A DNA stretch of 64,000 nucleotides from an uncultured Bacteroidales bacterium (GTDB taxonomy: Bacteria; Bacteroidota; Bacteroidia; Bacteroidales; Muribaculaceae), in the NCBI GenBank assembly GCA_902762385.1, contig CACWNQ010000008.1:18640-82639 (forward strand), read 5' to 3'. Below are positions 1 through 11,346 of the stretch, piece after piece. The position numbers and the translations under genes were made by a program. Positions within the stretch are counted from its first letter, which is position 1. Each line of letters starts with the position of its first letter. Under the pieces are notes generated by a model that saw nothing but the letters and a program-made list of their open reading frames with translations, did not search any database and was not told where the DNA came from.

Positions 1-850
1 GCTTGAGGATCAGCGAAATCTCACGGTAAGCAACAGCCTGCTTCGACAAATCGTCATAGACCACAAGGGCATCACGACCTGTATCGCGGAAGTACTCACC
101 AATAGCGGCACCGGCAAAAGGCGCATAATAACGCATCGAAGCCGAGTCGGCTGCAGTGGCTGCAATCACTACGCTGTAGGGCATTGCGCCATGCTGATTC
201 AACTGGTTGACAAGCGCTGCCACAGTCGAAGCTTTCTGACCGATGGCCACATAGATGCAGTAAACAGGTTTACCTGCATCATATCCTGCTTTTTGATTAA
301 TTATTGTATCAACAGCGATAGCAGTCTTTCCGATCTGACGGTCACCGATAATGAGCTCACGCTGGCCACGGCCAATGGGAATCATTGAGTCGATGGCCTT
401 AAGACCTGTCTGCAGTGGCTGATTTACAGGCTGGCGGAAAATAACGCCTGGTGCCTTGCGCTCCAGTGGCAGACGCACAAGTTCGCCCTCAATAGGCCCC
501 TTGCCATCGAGTGGCTCGCCCAGCACGTTGATAACGCGTCCGAGCAGCCCCTCTCCCACAGGAATGGATGCAATCTCGCCAGTGCGTCGCACTTTCATGC
601 CCTCGGCCACGCTGTCGACCTTGTCCATAAGTATCACACCCACGTTGCTCTCCTCAAGGTTCATAGCAACGCCAGTAACACCGTTCTCAAACTCGACAAG
701 CTCATTGGCCTCGACGTTCTCAAGTCCGTAGACATGAGCCACGCCGTCGCCCACCTCAAGCACTGTTCCCACCTCCTCAAACGACACCTTACTCTCGATG
801 TCACTGAGTTGCTGTTTCAGTATATCAGATATTTCACTTGGGTTTATCAT
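1..850 (-). CDS. atpA: F1F0 ATP synthase alpha subunit, partial (C-terminus beyond window)
   Basis: Alpha subunit of the F1 head, which carries the non-catalytic nucleotide sites in the alpha3beta3 ring. The first 283 residues are present; the gene runs off the window at base 1. The Walker A motif GDRQIGKT is at residues 169-176, and the following [16 protein letters not shown] block is typical of AtpA. Start is ATG at 850, ten bases after the atpH stop, so the genes are co-transcribed. Last visible gene of the atpD-C-B-E-F-H-A series; atpG is expected next outside the window. No frameshift or unusual residue is seen in the visible part. Confidence 0.97.
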   Translation of the reverse strand, partial: MINPSEISDILKQQLSDIESKVSFEEVGTVLEVGDGVAHVYGLENVEANELVEFENGVTGVAMNLEESNVGVILMDKVDSVAEGMKVRRTGEIASIPVGEGLLGRVINVLGEPLDGKGPIEGELVRLPLERKAPGVIFRQPVNQPLQTGLKAIDSMIPIGRGQRELIIGDRQIGKTAIAVDTIINQKAGYDAGKPVYCIYVAIGQKASTVAALVNQLNQHGAMPYSVVIAATAADSASMRYYAPFAGAAIGEYFRDTGRDALVVYDDLSKQAVAYREISLILK

Positions 851-860
851 CTCACTCTTA

Positions 861-1400
861 TTAACTTAGGAGTTTTAAACGCAATTTTTCTAATTGACTT
901 TTCACCGATGCATCGAGCACACGCGAGTCGACATCGACAGTGAATCCACCAATGAGGTCTGGGTCGACTCTCTTGGTAAGCTCAATAGTCTTGCCTCCAA
1001 GTTGCTCTTTAACAACATCGACAATATCATTAATCTCGTCATCGCCAAGCGCAGTGGCAGTAACGACTTCAACCTTAGCGATACCATTGAGCTCACGGTA
1101 CTGCTTCATGAAAGCCAGAGCAATGGGTCGCAAAAAGTCGATTCGGTTGTTCTTAATAACCAACTCCATAAACCTTGCCGAAGTGCCATCGTGGTCGCCA
1201 CCCGTTGCCGCGCACAGCAGTTTGAGCTTGTCGGCAATGGGCAAGAACGGATTATTGACAGCCTTTTTCAATCCAGCCTGAGCTGCATAGGCAACATCGA
1301 GACGCTTCATCTCGTTGTATACAACTTGAGTGTCGCCGCGCTCCTGCGAGAGTTTGAAAAGCGCCTTAGCATATCGGTTAGGAATAAGTCCGTCGTTCAT
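861..1400 (-). CDS. atpH: F1F0 ATP synthase delta subunit
   Basis: Delta subunit (OSCP type), joining the F1 head to the peripheral stalk. It is 179 residues, the normal size. It opens with the helical motif [15 protein letters not shown] and ends in the typical beta region [21 protein letters not shown]. It lies between atpF (8 bp upstream) and atpA (10 bp downstream). The family is weakly conserved, but motif and position agree. Confidence 0.95.
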   Translation of the reverse strand: MNDGLIPNRYAKALFKLSQERGDTQVVYNEMKRLDVAYAAQAGLKKAVNNPFLPIADKLKLLCAATGGDHDGTSARFMELVIKNNRIDFLRPIALAFMKQYRELNGIAKVEVVTATALGDDEINDIVDVVKEQLGGKTIELTKRVDPDLIGGFTVDVDSRVLDASVKSQLEKLRLKLLS

Positions 1401-1408
1401 CGTGTTGA

Positions 1409-1906
1409 TTAGTTACTAGATTCAACCTCGGTAAGTAGTTTCTTCACCAGTTCGCGCTGTGCCTTGTCGTCGCTCATGTTGCGGCGAATTACCTGCTCGG
1501 CAATCTGCAAAGCATAGGCACCCACGTCCTGACGCAACTGATGCTCACTCTCCTTGCGTGACTGTTCTATAGTCACTTGAGCGGCATCGGTCACTTTCTT
1601 CGCCTCGACAGCAGCCTCGGCCTTAGCCTGCTCGATGATTTCGGTTTTCATCTTGGCTGCGTCGCGCAAAATGTCGGCCTGCTGCTTGCGTGCGTCGGCG
1701 ACAAGAGCGTCGGCGTCGCGCTTGGCATTATCGAGCTTCGACTTCGCCTCCTGAGCATAGGCAACGCCTTCATCAATTAGCTTGGCACGTTCGTCCATAC
1801 TCTTGATGATAAAAGGCCACGCCCATTTTGCCAGGATGAAGTAGAGGCAAGCAAATGCCAAGAACATCCAGAACACCAGGCCAAATTCAGGCTTAAACAG
1901 TTCCAT
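1409..1906 (-). CDS. atpF: F1F0 ATP synthase b subunit
   Basis: Peripheral stalk subunit of 165 residues. One N-terminal membrane segment (about residues 8-28, LVFWMFLAFACLYFILAKW) is followed by a long charged coiled coil rich in Ala, Lys, Glu and Gln, which dimerises and reaches the delta subunit. Only one b-type gene is present here, so the stalk should be a homodimer. It sits 25 bp after atpE and 8 bp before atpH. Confidence 0.96.
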   Translation of the reverse strand: MELFKPEFGLVFWMFLAFACLYFILAKWAWPFIIKSMDERAKLIDEGVAYAQEAKSKLDNAKRDADALVADARKQQADILRDAAKMKTEIIEQAKAEAAVEAKKVTDAAQVTIEQSRKESEHQLRQDVGAYALQIAEQVIRRNMSDDKAQRELVKKLLTEVESSN

Positions 1907-1931
1907 CTAAAAACCTTTCTTAGAATGGTGA

Positions 1932-3319
<1,388 letters not shown>

Positions 3320-3346
3320 AAAAAGAGAGTTACCTAATATCTATAA

Positions 3347-3580
3347 TCAATAAAGACACACATTAACCACATTGTCCTTCACGTCGACGATTCCACCCTT
3401 AATCTCTTGAGTTGTGGTGTTATCGCCCTCGACATAAGACATGGTGCCAGGCACCAGCGATGACACGAGAGCGGCATGGTTGTTCAGGATTTGAAACGAG
3501 CCCAAAGCACCTGGAAGGGTCACTTGGTCGACCTTGCCCTCAAATTCAATTTTCTCGGCCGATATAATTTTAAGTGTCAT
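3347..3580 (-). CDS. atpC: F1F0 ATP synthase epsilon subunit, short form
   Basis: Central-stalk epsilon subunit of only 77 residues. The N-terminal beta-sandwich is complete (TLPGALGSFQILNNHAALVSSL), but the C-terminal two-helix domain present in the roughly 135-residue enterobacterial form is absent; the frame ends normally at LY. That domain inhibits ATP hydrolysis in E. coli and Bacillus, so this enzyme lacks that brake. The form is usual in Bacteroidetes and not a sequencing fault. It lies 59 bp after atpD and 27 bp before atpB. Confidence 0.95.
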   Translation of the reverse strand: MTLKIISAEKIEFEGKVDQVTLPGALGSFQILNNHAALVSSLVPGTMSYVEGDNTTTQEIKGGIVDVKDNVVNVCLY

Positions 3581-3639
3581 AGTGTCTTTAAGTTCTAAGT
3601 TGTCAGTTTTAGTTATCAGTTATTAATTCTGATATCTTA

Positions 3640-5154
<1,515 letters not shown>

Positions 5155-5184
5155 TTATTTATGCTGTATTGTATTATTTCAAAA

Positions 5185-6267
5185 TTAGCCTGCAAAATGC
5201 CATCCCATGCTAACGATAATAGCCATCAACACTAGGTTGAATAGTCCTATTGGCATCAAGTAGCGCCACTCAAGTGCCAGCATCTGGTCGATACGCACGC
5301 GTGGGAACGACCACTTAAACCAAATGATGATGAATGACACGAGAATCGCTTTACCAAGGAACCATATGGTAGATGGGATGTAATCCATCACGGCGTTGAA
5401 TCCGTCCCAACCACTCACGTGCAATGGCATCCAGCCACCTAAGAATAGCAGCGTGGCAATGCCCGACACAATGAAGAGGTTAAGATATTCAGCCAGGTAG
5501 AAGAAACCGAAATGGATACCTGAATACTCGGTGTGATAACCAGCAGTGAGCTCATGCTCGGCCTCGGGAAGGTCGAATGGGCCACGGTTGGTCTCGGCGG
5601 TAGCAGCGATTACATAGATGATAAAGGCGATGATTGCTGGGATGTGGCCAGTGAAGATGAACCAGCCATTCTGCTGAGCCTCGACAAGACCTGTCACACT
5701 CATGGTGCCAGCAAGGCACACGATGGTGAGCATGGCAATGCCAATCGAGAGTTCGTAGCTGATCATCTGCGCACCACTACGCATGGCGCCAATCATTGTA
5801 TACTTGCTGTTACTCGACCAACCGGCAAGCAAGATACCAACCACGCCAAGCGACGACACAGCGGTCATGAAAAAGATACCGATGTTGAAGTCGATGGCCT
5901 GAAGGCCCTTGCCCCAAGGCAGGCATGCAAACACTACCACCGATGCAATCAGCACGAAGTAAGGCGCTAACTTGTGGAGGAAGTTGTCGGTCTTCCACAG
6001 TCCCACCACCTCCTTGATGAGCATCTTGATAACGTCGGCAAAAATCTGCAACGAGCCCCATGGTCCCACACGCAGTGGACCACGACGGCACTGGAACCAG
6101 GCGCACACCCAGCGTTCGTACATGATGTAGAACATCGCGAGCACCGTGTAGGCCAGCAACAGCAGGGCTCCTACAATCACACACTCTATTGTCGTTGCCA
6201 ACCATTGTGGCATCACTCCAATAAGCAGGTCATTAAACCAATTAGTGACTACACTGAAGTCAAACAT
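5185..6267 (-). CDS. nuoH: NADH-quinone oxidoreductase subunit H
   Basis: Membrane subunit of complex I that forms much of the quinone chamber; 360 residues, about eight membrane helices. Family signatures include YERWVCAWFQCRRGPLRVG and GPFDLPEAEHELTAGYHTEY. It follows nuoCD by 55 bp. In most Bacteroidetes nuo operons nuoI follows; here the ATP synthase genes follow instead. Confidence 0.96.
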   Translation of the reverse strand: MFDFSVVTNWFNDLLIGVMPQWLATTIECVIVGALLLLAYTVLAMFYIMYERWVCAWFQCRRGPLRVGPWGSLQIFADVIKMLIKEVVGLWKTDNFLHKLAPYFVLIASVVVFACLPWGKGLQAIDFNIGIFFMTAVSSLGVVGILLAGWSSNSKYTMIGAMRSGAQMISYELSIGIAMLTIVCLAGTMSVTGLVEAQQNGWFIFTGHIPAIIAFIIYVIAATAETNRGPFDLPEAEHELTAGYHTEYSGIHFGFFYLAEYLNLFIVSGIATLLFLGGWMPLHVSGWDGFNAVMDYIPSTIWFLGKAILVSFIIIWFKWSFPRVRIDQMLALEWRYLMPIGLFNLVLMAIIVSMGWHFAG

Positions 6268-6322
6268 AATCTATATATATAATATGTGTGTTTATAATCT
6301 GTTTTTTCTCTCGTGCCGCACG

Positions 6323-7972
6323 TTAACGGTCAATATCGGGAATCACATAGTCGATTGACGCTGTGATTGTGATAAGGTCGGCAATCAAGTTGTCCTTGCA
6401 AGTGAGGTCAACAACACCCACCAAGTTGAAACAAGGACTCTGGAAGTGCAGACGGTAAGGTTTCTGGAATGGCTTGGGATCACCATCACTCTCAAGATAA
6501 ACGCCAAACGCGCCACGACTACCCTCAACCTGCTGATACCAATGCCCTGCAGGCAACTTGATGAGTTTGGGCACCTTAGCAATATATTCGCCCTCGATGC
6601 CTTCTTTCTCGAGCATGTCGCAGCACTGACGCAGAATCTTAATGCTCTCTTCCATCTCCTTCATACGAACCATGTAACGGTCCATTGAGTCGCCAGTCTC
6701 ATACATTACCTCGTCAAACTCCACTTCGTTGTAGAGCGAGTAAGGATGGCACTTGCGCACGTCGCAATGGTGACCGCTGGCACGTCCCGAAGGACCTGTG
6801 ATAGCATAGTTGATAGCATCTTCCTTGCCAAGGATTCCAACACCCACCATACGGTTACGGGCGATGATGTTGCCAGTAAAGAGCTTGTGATACTCTTTAA
6901 GCTTGCTGGTAATCACATCGCAAGCATGACGAACATCGTTGATAAATTCGGGATGAACGTCGGCTTTAACGCCGCCAATGGTGAGATAGCTCATCGACAT
7001 GCGTGCGCCACAAGTTTTGTCGAAGATATCGTAGATGAGTTCGCGCTCGCGGAATCCATAGAAGAATGCAGTCGTAGCACCCTGGTCCATTGTCAAGCAG
7101 CCGTAGCTGAGCAAGTGACTCGAGAGGCGCATCAGCTCATCCATCATCATGCGAATGAGCTCAGCACGGTGAGGCACTTCAAGACCCATAGCCTTCTCAA
7201 TGCACAAGCACAGGCAATGACGGTTGATGTGGGCCGACATATAGTCCATTCGTTCGGTGTAGAGAAGAGTCTGTGGGTAGGTCAGGCTCTCGCACATCTT
7301 CTCTATGCCACGATGAATGTAACCACTCACCACGTCGACTTTCTTTACCAGCTCACCCTCAATCGAGGCACGATAACGCATCACACCGTGGGTAGATGGG
7401 TGCTGAGGACCAACGTTAACAACATATTCATCATCGTCGAACACCTTGCCGTCGATGCGTGTCACATTGCCTTGCTCGTCCTCAACCAGGCGATAGGTGT
7501 TATCCTCGTTCTCCTCGTCGTCAAGACGCAGAGGGTTCTTCTCGGGATCATCGTCATAGTCCTTGCGCAGAGGGTAACCTACCCAGTCGTTACGCAAGAA
7601 GAAACGGCGCATGTCGGGGTGATTAATGAACTCTATGCCATAGAAGTCGAAGACCTCGCGCTCCTGATAGTTGGCCACGGCCCACAGGTCACTCACACTG
7701 TGAAGGCGAGGTTGCTCACGATCGGTGGTAGCCACTTTCACGTGAATCATTTCCTGAGTCTCGGTATTGGTCAAGTAGTACATCACTCCCAGCTCCTCTT
7801 TCCAGTCAACGCCCACAAGAGCAGTAAGATAGTCGAAGTGGAGCTCTTCCTTGAGCGATCGTGCAAGATCGTGCCACTGCTTATCGGGCACTGTAATCAG
7901 CAAAAACTCGCCGCTGGCATCACATTGAGCCTCGGGACACAACTTGCCGATTTTTTCTTGTATATCTGCCAT
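6323..7972 (-). CDS. nuoCD: NADH-quinone oxidoreductase subunits C and D, fused
   Basis: Fusion of the 30-kDa (NuoC, residues about 1-165) and 49-kDa (NuoD, residues about 185-549) subunits of the complex I peripheral arm. The NuoC part has QEREVFDFYGIEFINHPDMR; the NuoD part begins at VVNVGPQHPSTHGVMR and carries the quinone-site region and the DIDR C-terminus. The linker is short and acidic. Fused CD genes occur in E. coli and many Bacteroidetes. The gene lies between nuoB and nuoH. Confidence 0.96.
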   Translation of the reverse strand: MADIQEKIGKLCPEAQCDASGEFLLITVPDKQWHDLARSLKEELHFDYLTALVGVDWKEELGVMYYLTNTETQEMIHVKVATTDREQPRLHSVSDLWAVANYQEREVFDFYGIEFINHPDMRRFFLRNDWVGYPLRKDYDDDPEKNPLRLDDEENEDNTYRLVEDEQGNVTRIDGKVFDDDEYVVNVGPQHPSTHGVMRYRASIEGELVKKVDVVSGYIHRGIEKMCESLTYPQTLLYTERMDYMSAHINRHCLCLCIEKAMGLEVPHRAELIRMMMDELMRLSSHLLSYGCLTMDQGATTAFFYGFRERELIYDIFDKTCGARMSMSYLTIGGVKADVHPEFINDVRHACDVITSKLKEYHKLFTGNIIARNRMVGVGILGKEDAINYAITGPSGRASGHHCDVRKCHPYSLYNEVEFDEVMYETGDSMDRYMVRMKEMEESIKILRQCCDMLEKEGIEGEYIAKVPKLIKLPAGHWYQQVEGSRGAFGVYLESDGDPKPFQKPYRLHFQSPCFNLVGVVDLTCKDNLIADLITITASIDYVIPDIDR

Positions 7973-8008
7973 ATATAATAATGTGTATGGGTTTTAATAC
8001 TTAATTTT

Positions 8009-8605
8009 CTACTTCTCGCTAGCCTTCTCGAAGAACTTCTTGCGGCTCTCCTTGCGATTAACGCCACCAAAGAACTTCTGCACCTTAATCTTGCGCTGTA
8101 GCTGCATCAAGGCATAGAACATAGCCTCGGGACGAGGAGGACATCCTGGCAGATACACATCAACCGGGATTATCTCATCAATGCCCTTAACCACGCAGTA
8201 GCTGTTCTTGAACGGGCCACCACTCACGGTGCAAGCGCCACAGGCAATCACATATTTGGGCTCGGCCATCTGCTCATAGAGGCGTTTCAAAGCTGGAGCC
8301 ATGCGGTAGGTGATTGTACCTTGACACATGATATAGTCGGCCTGGCGAGGTGAGTTACGCGCAACCTCAAAACCAAAGCGAGCCATGTCGTAGCGGGCAG
8401 CGCCCAAGCACATGAACTCAATAGCACAGCAGCTGGTGCCGAAGCAGAATGGCCACAGCGAATTGCTGATACCCCAGTTTATCAACTGGTCGAGCTTGCC
8501 AACCACCACATTGGTGCCACTGGCGTTTAACTCCTGCACGAGCTGATCGATATACTCGTTGTCCTTGAAGTCCTCGTGCTTCATGCTTTTTATCTTTACT
8601 TCCAT
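8009..8605 (-). CDS. nuoB: NADH-quinone oxidoreductase subunit B
   Basis: Complex I subunit carrying the terminal [4Fe-4S] cluster N2. Ligand motifs are visible: tandem Cys in FGTSCCAIEFM, the Cys in YIMCQGTITYRMAP, and GCPPRPEA. The frame is open back to 8716, but ATG at 8605 is chosen: a clear Shine-Dalgarno AAAGGAGC lies 7-8 bases upstream, and the longer reading would overlap nuoA by 121 bp. With this start it overlaps the end of nuoA by 10 bp and is 198 residues. Confidence 0.96.
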   Translation of the reverse strand: MEVKIKSMKHEDFKDNEYIDQLVQELNASGTNVVVGKLDQLINWGISNSLWPFCFGTSCCAIEFMCLGAARYDMARFGFEVARNSPRQADYIMCQGTITYRMAPALKRLYEQMAEPKYVIACGACTVSGGPFKNSYCVVKGIDEIIPVDVYLPGCPPRPEAMFYALMQLQRKIKVQKFFGGVNRKESRKKFFEKASEK

Positions 8606-8964
8606 CGCAGCGCTCCTTTCTTCCAGGCATAAGCCAGACCTAAAACAAGAATAAACAAGAATGTTCCCACTGCAAGCAGTGCAGTAGAGCCTATCGTCTT
8701 TGCTATTGCAGCCCATGGGAACAGGAACACTGTTTCCACATCAAACATCAAGAACAGAATAGCAAACAGATAGTAACCCACATGGAACTGAGCCATGCTC
8801 TCGCCACGAGTAGGAATACCACACTCATAGGTCTCGCCTTTCTTCTGAGTGAAGCTGCGTGGGCCTATCAACCTAGCAATGAGTAGCGCCGCAAACACCA
8901 GCACAGCACCGGTGATCACCGCTGTAACGGCCAGGGTAGTATTCTGAATACCTAGTAAAACCAT
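8596..8964 (-). CDS. nuoA: NADH-quinone oxidoreductase subunit A
   Basis: Small complex I membrane subunit of 122 residues with three hydrophobic helices. The conserved loop YECGIPTRGESMAQFHVGYY and the acidic helix FLMFDVETVFLFPWA identify NuoA. First gene of the nuo block, preceded by a 756-bp intergenic region. No nuoE, nuoF or nuoG is present upstream, in line with the Bacteroidetes complex I that lacks the NADH-dehydrogenase module (family knowledge). Confidence 0.96.
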   Translation of the reverse strand: MVLLGIQNTTLAVTAVITGAVLVFAALLIARLIGPRSFTQKKGETYECGIPTRGESMAQFHVGYYLFAILFLMFDVETVFLFPWAAIAKTIGSTALLAVGTFLFILVLGLAYAWKKGALRWK

Positions 8965-9179
8965 AAAATTACTTTTTTGTTATGTGGTTAATTATTTATT
9001 TCTCTAGCAAAAAACCGGTTAACAACACAATAAGCCACCGCAGTGGGTATTATTGACTTTCGCCCTGCAGTGGCCTACTGTGGAATCCAGATAATTGTGT
9101 ATTGTAACAAGAGTGCGCAACAAATTACACCTGCCTGTGGCAAGCGTATCATTCATGTTGCTATATAAGGCATCTCTCA

Positions 9180-9193
9180 TTAATTGCAATTAA
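9180..9193. repeat. perfect 14-bp palindrome in the nuo leader
   Basis: TTAATTGCAATTAA reads the same on both strands. It lies inside the predicted untranslated leader of nuoA, about 215 bp before its start and about 80 bp after the predicted promoter. It could be a dimeric regulator site; being AT-rich, it could also be chance. Confidence 0.4.
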
Positions 9194-9271
9194 TTTTACA
9201 TTAAGCACTTAATCTTTAAAAGGTAGCTTTAGTAACAAGCCTCTTGATATTAGTTTTGTGCTAATGCGGTG

Positions 9272-9279
9272 CAAATATA
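9272..9279 (-). promoter_or_regulatory. putative nuo-atp promoter (-7 box)
   Basis: On the minus strand this reads TATATTTG, a match to the Bacteroidetes -7 consensus TAnnTTTG. A TTTG at 9299-9296 could be the -33 box, but the 16-bp spacer is shorter than the usual 19-21. It is the best candidate for the promoter of the nuo block. Confidence 0.5.
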
Positions 9280-9362
9280 GTAATTTTTTTTCAATCAAAA
9301 AACATCTTATATAATATAATTATTAACAACTTAAATTAAAATTAAATAAAGTGCATTGATGT

Positions 9363-9393
9363 TTTGATTATTCACTGAAAAAAACTATCTTTG
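9363..9393 (+). promoter_or_regulatory. Bacteroidetes-type promoter, upstream of two
   Basis: TTTG at 9363-9366, a 19-bp spacer and TATCTTTG at 9386-9393: a full consensus match. The expected start near 9400 is 320 bp before the next gene and upstream of a second promoter, so it may drive a small RNA or a long leader. Confidence 0.6.
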
Positions 9394-9543
9394 CAATCTG
9401 CTTCAAAAGTCATGAAGACCAGCGAACACCAGGTAGCTTTTATGTTATAATTTATAACTTATTTGCAACAACATGTTAATCAGTGTATTAAGTTAATATT
9501 TTTAGAATTTAAGACACAATTTTACACTTTTTAGCACCCGAAA

Positions 9544-9576
9544 TTGCTTCTATGTCGTAATAAATGCCTACCTTTG
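9544..9576 (+). promoter_or_regulatory. promoter for the M23 peptidase gene
   Basis: TACCTTTG at 9569-9576 fits the -7 consensus; TTG at 9544-9546 with a 22-bp spacer is a slightly distant -33 box. Expected start near 9583, giving a leader of about 138 nt. Confidence 0.55.
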
Positions 9577-9595
9577 TGCGTTCAAATTTATGTAG

Positions 9596-9700
9596 TGACC
9601 CTATTTTAGAGGTCAACAAGAAGCCCGAGGAAAGGTTATACAAACTGTGACTGCCTCACCCTCACTCCACTCATTTATTGTTTTATTATGAGGCTTCTTG
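9596..9700 (+). promoter_or_regulatory. structured leader with competing stems
   Basis: Three inverted repeats lie in the leader of the M23 gene: a hairpin 9596-9600/9611-9615 (TGACC/GGTCA); a perfect 9-bp pairing CAAGAAGCC (9617-9625) with GGCTTCTTG (9692-9700); and GCCTCA (9653-9658) with TGAGGC (9689-9694). The last two share bases 9692-9694 and cannot both form in full, the arrangement expected of a two-state switch. No known riboswitch core was recognised. Confidence 0.45.
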
Positions 9701-9720
9701 AAACTTTTAAATAGAAAGAT

Positions 9721-10494
9721 ATGAAGTTTTCTAATAGTTTGAAAATAAGCTTAATCGGTATGGCTTTAATATCGATGAGCTTTACAGCAAATTCCCAATC
9801 AATCAACGACTATCGACAAAAACACCGCAACCTTCTGGCGAAACAGAATCGCGTACAAGACAAAATCAAAGTAGAGGAATCACAGAATTATGCTCGTGAT
9901 CTCTATGGCGACAAAGACTTCAATAACTCAGCTAGCAACAATGCCGACATCTATAGCGAAGGCTGGAACAGTGGCAAGGTAAATTCTTACAACAACGCTA
10001 GCATCCCATCAACCAAGATTATCGACGTATCGAAATATGCAATGCCCGTTAAGCATCGCGTTGTTAACTCTCACTTCGGTTATCGCAAGCAGTTTGGACG
10101 CATGCACAAGGGTGCTGACCTGAAAGCCAATGTAGGCGACACTATTTATGCAGCATTTACTGGCAAGGTTCGCATCACCAAGTTTGAGCGTAACGGCTAC
10201 GGATTCTATGTGGTATTGCGCCACGACAACGGACTTGAGACCGTTTATGGTCACCTCTCTAAGTTCCTTGTTAAGGAGAACCAATATGTGAAAGCCGGCA
10301 CCCCTATCGCACTTAGCGGTAACACCGGACGCAGCACTGGCCCACACCTCCACTTCGAGACTCGTTTCATGGGTGTTGCAATTAACCCAGAGAAGATTTT
10401 CGACTTCGCTAACGGCACTGTTCATCGCGACAACTACACATTCAACCGTAATAGCAGCGACAATGCCGACAACCGCCAGAGCGCACGTCGTTAA
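9721..10494 (+). CDS. exported M23-family (LytM) peptidase
   Basis: Probable peptidoglycan endopeptidase of 257 residues. A signal peptide covers about residues 1-26, followed by a polar, helical linker and a C-terminal LytM domain (about 105-230). Zinc ligands and active-site residues are visible: H129 and D133 in HKGAD, and HLH at 209-211 in GPHLHFE. With all ligands present it should be active, unlike degenerate LytM activators. It is monocistronic, preceded by a structured leader and closed by a terminator at 10533-10568. Confidence 0.92.
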   Translation: MKFSNSLKISLIGMALISMSFTANSQSINDYRQKHRNLLAKQNRVQDKIKVEESQNYARDLYGDKDFNNSASNNADIYSEGWNSGKVNSYNNASIPSTKIIDVSKYAMPVKHRVVNSHFGYRKQFGRMHKGADLKANVGDTIYAAFTGKVRITKFERNGYGFYVVLRHDNGLETVYGHLSKFLVKENQYVKAGTPIALSGNTGRSTGPHLHFETRFMGVAINPEKIFDFANGTVHRDNYTFNRNSSDNADNRQSARR

Positions 10495-10532
10495 TAGCAA
10501 GACACAAACACTAATTTTCCTATAAAACATCA

Positions 10533-10568
10533 AAGGCCAGCAATAAATTTTGCTGGTCTTTTTTTTTC
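10533..10568 (+). terminator. intrinsic terminator after M23 gene
   Basis: A hairpin with core stem CCAGCA (10537-10542) / TGCTGG (10551-10556), extended by wobble and AT pairs, is followed by a run of T residues to 10568. Confidence 0.85.
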
Positions 10569-10610
10569 ACATTTTGTACAACTTATTAGGTTTGTCTTAA
10601 AAAAAGGACC

Positions 10611-10618
10611 TATCTTTG
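10611..10618 (+). promoter_or_regulatory. promoter -7 box for pseudouridine synthase gene
   Basis: TATCTTTG matches the consensus. A TTTG at 10591-10594 leaves a 16-bp spacer, shorter than usual. Start expected near 10625, only about 17 nt before the ATG. Confidence 0.5.
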
Positions 10619-10641
10619 CCCCCAAACAATCAACATTGAGC

Positions 10642-11319
10642 ATGGAAGTAGTCTACGAGGACAATCACATTATCATAGTCAATAAGGCTTGTGGAGAAAT
10701 CGTACAAGGTGATCGCACTGGCGACACCCCACTTGTCGAGACCCTGAAGCAGTGGATAAAGGTAAAATATGATAAGCCCGGAAACGTGTTCTGTGGCGTT
10801 ACTCATCGCATCGACCGCCCCACATGTGGCCTAGTGGTCTTTGCACGCACCAGTAAGGGACTTTCTCGCATGAACGACCTCTTCCGTCGCGGCGAGGTGC
10901 ATAAAACCTACTGGGCTATCGTAAAGAACCGCCCACCCAAGGATGCCGATACCCTTACCGACTATCTAGTATCAGTAGAGCGAAATAACAAGACCCATGT
11001 GGTGAAACCAGGAACCGCTGGAGCCCAAAAGGCTGTGCTAAACTATCGAGTAATAGCGCACAGCGACAACTACTACCTGCTAGAGATCGACCTTCTCACA
11101 GGACGCAAACACCAAATTCGTGCACAACTTTCACACTTGGGATGCCCTATCAAGGGTGACCTGAAGTATGGTGCACCACGCAGCAATCTCGATGGTGGAA
11201 TCTCACTACAGTCGCACCGCATCCATTTCATCCATCCTGTCTCAAAAGTTGAGATTGACGTAACGGCACCACTTCCCCACGACACTTTGTGGCAAGCCCT
11301 GGCACCGCACAATGAATAA
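10642..11319 (+). CDS. RluA-family RNA pseudouridine synthase
   Basis: Converts uridine to pseudouridine in rRNA or tRNA. The catalytic Asp lies in HRIDRPTCGLVVFAR, matching the family HRLDxxTSGL, and the C-terminal motif RKHQIRAQLSHLGCPIKGD is present. At 225 residues it has no S4 RNA-binding domain, so it is a short RluA/RluC-like member; the target base cannot be told. The frame opens at a TTG (10636), but ATG at 10642 is preferred. It converges on apbE with a 27-bp gap. Confidence 0.92.
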   Translation: MEVVYEDNHIIIVNKACGEIVQGDRTGDTPLVETLKQWIKVKYDKPGNVFCGVTHRIDRPTCGLVVFARTSKGLSRMNDLFRRGEVHKTYWAIVKNRPPKDADTLTDYLVSVERNNKTHVVKPGTAGAQKAVLNYRVIAHSDNYYLLEIDLLTGRKHQIRAQLSHLGCPIKGDLKYGAPRSNLDGGISLQSHRIHFIHPVSKVEIDVTAPLPHDTLWQALAPHNE

Positions 11320-11346
11320 TCAGCTCTTTTTCCTTTTCCTCCACCT

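Larger units (their letters stand above)
8965..9720. other. 756-bp intergenic region between nuoA and the M23 peptidase gene
   Basis: No convincing coding frame. On the minus strand it holds the likely nuoA promoter near 9272-9279 and so an approximately 300-nt nuo leader, which contains a perfect 14-bp palindrome at 9180-9193 and a GC-rich stretch near 9028-9075. On the plus strand it holds two promoter-like sites (9363-9393 and 9569-9576) and a leader with competing inverted repeats (9596-9700). The sequence between 9400 and 9568 is AT-rich and unassigned. Confidence 0.7.

Noticed and set aside
6746-7978. 410-codon plus-strand frame opposite nuoCD
   Set aside because: Antisense to a conserved gene, no promoter, no family features.
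8606-8716. Longer nuoB start at 8716
   Set aside because: It would overlap nuoA by 121 bp, adds residues without similarity to NuoB, and lacks the clear Shine-Dalgarno found before 8605.
9577-9720. Possible RNase P RNA or SRP RNA because of a GAGGAAAGG string
   Set aside because: Only a short match; the rest of the conserved cores is absent and the interval is too short for RNase P RNA.
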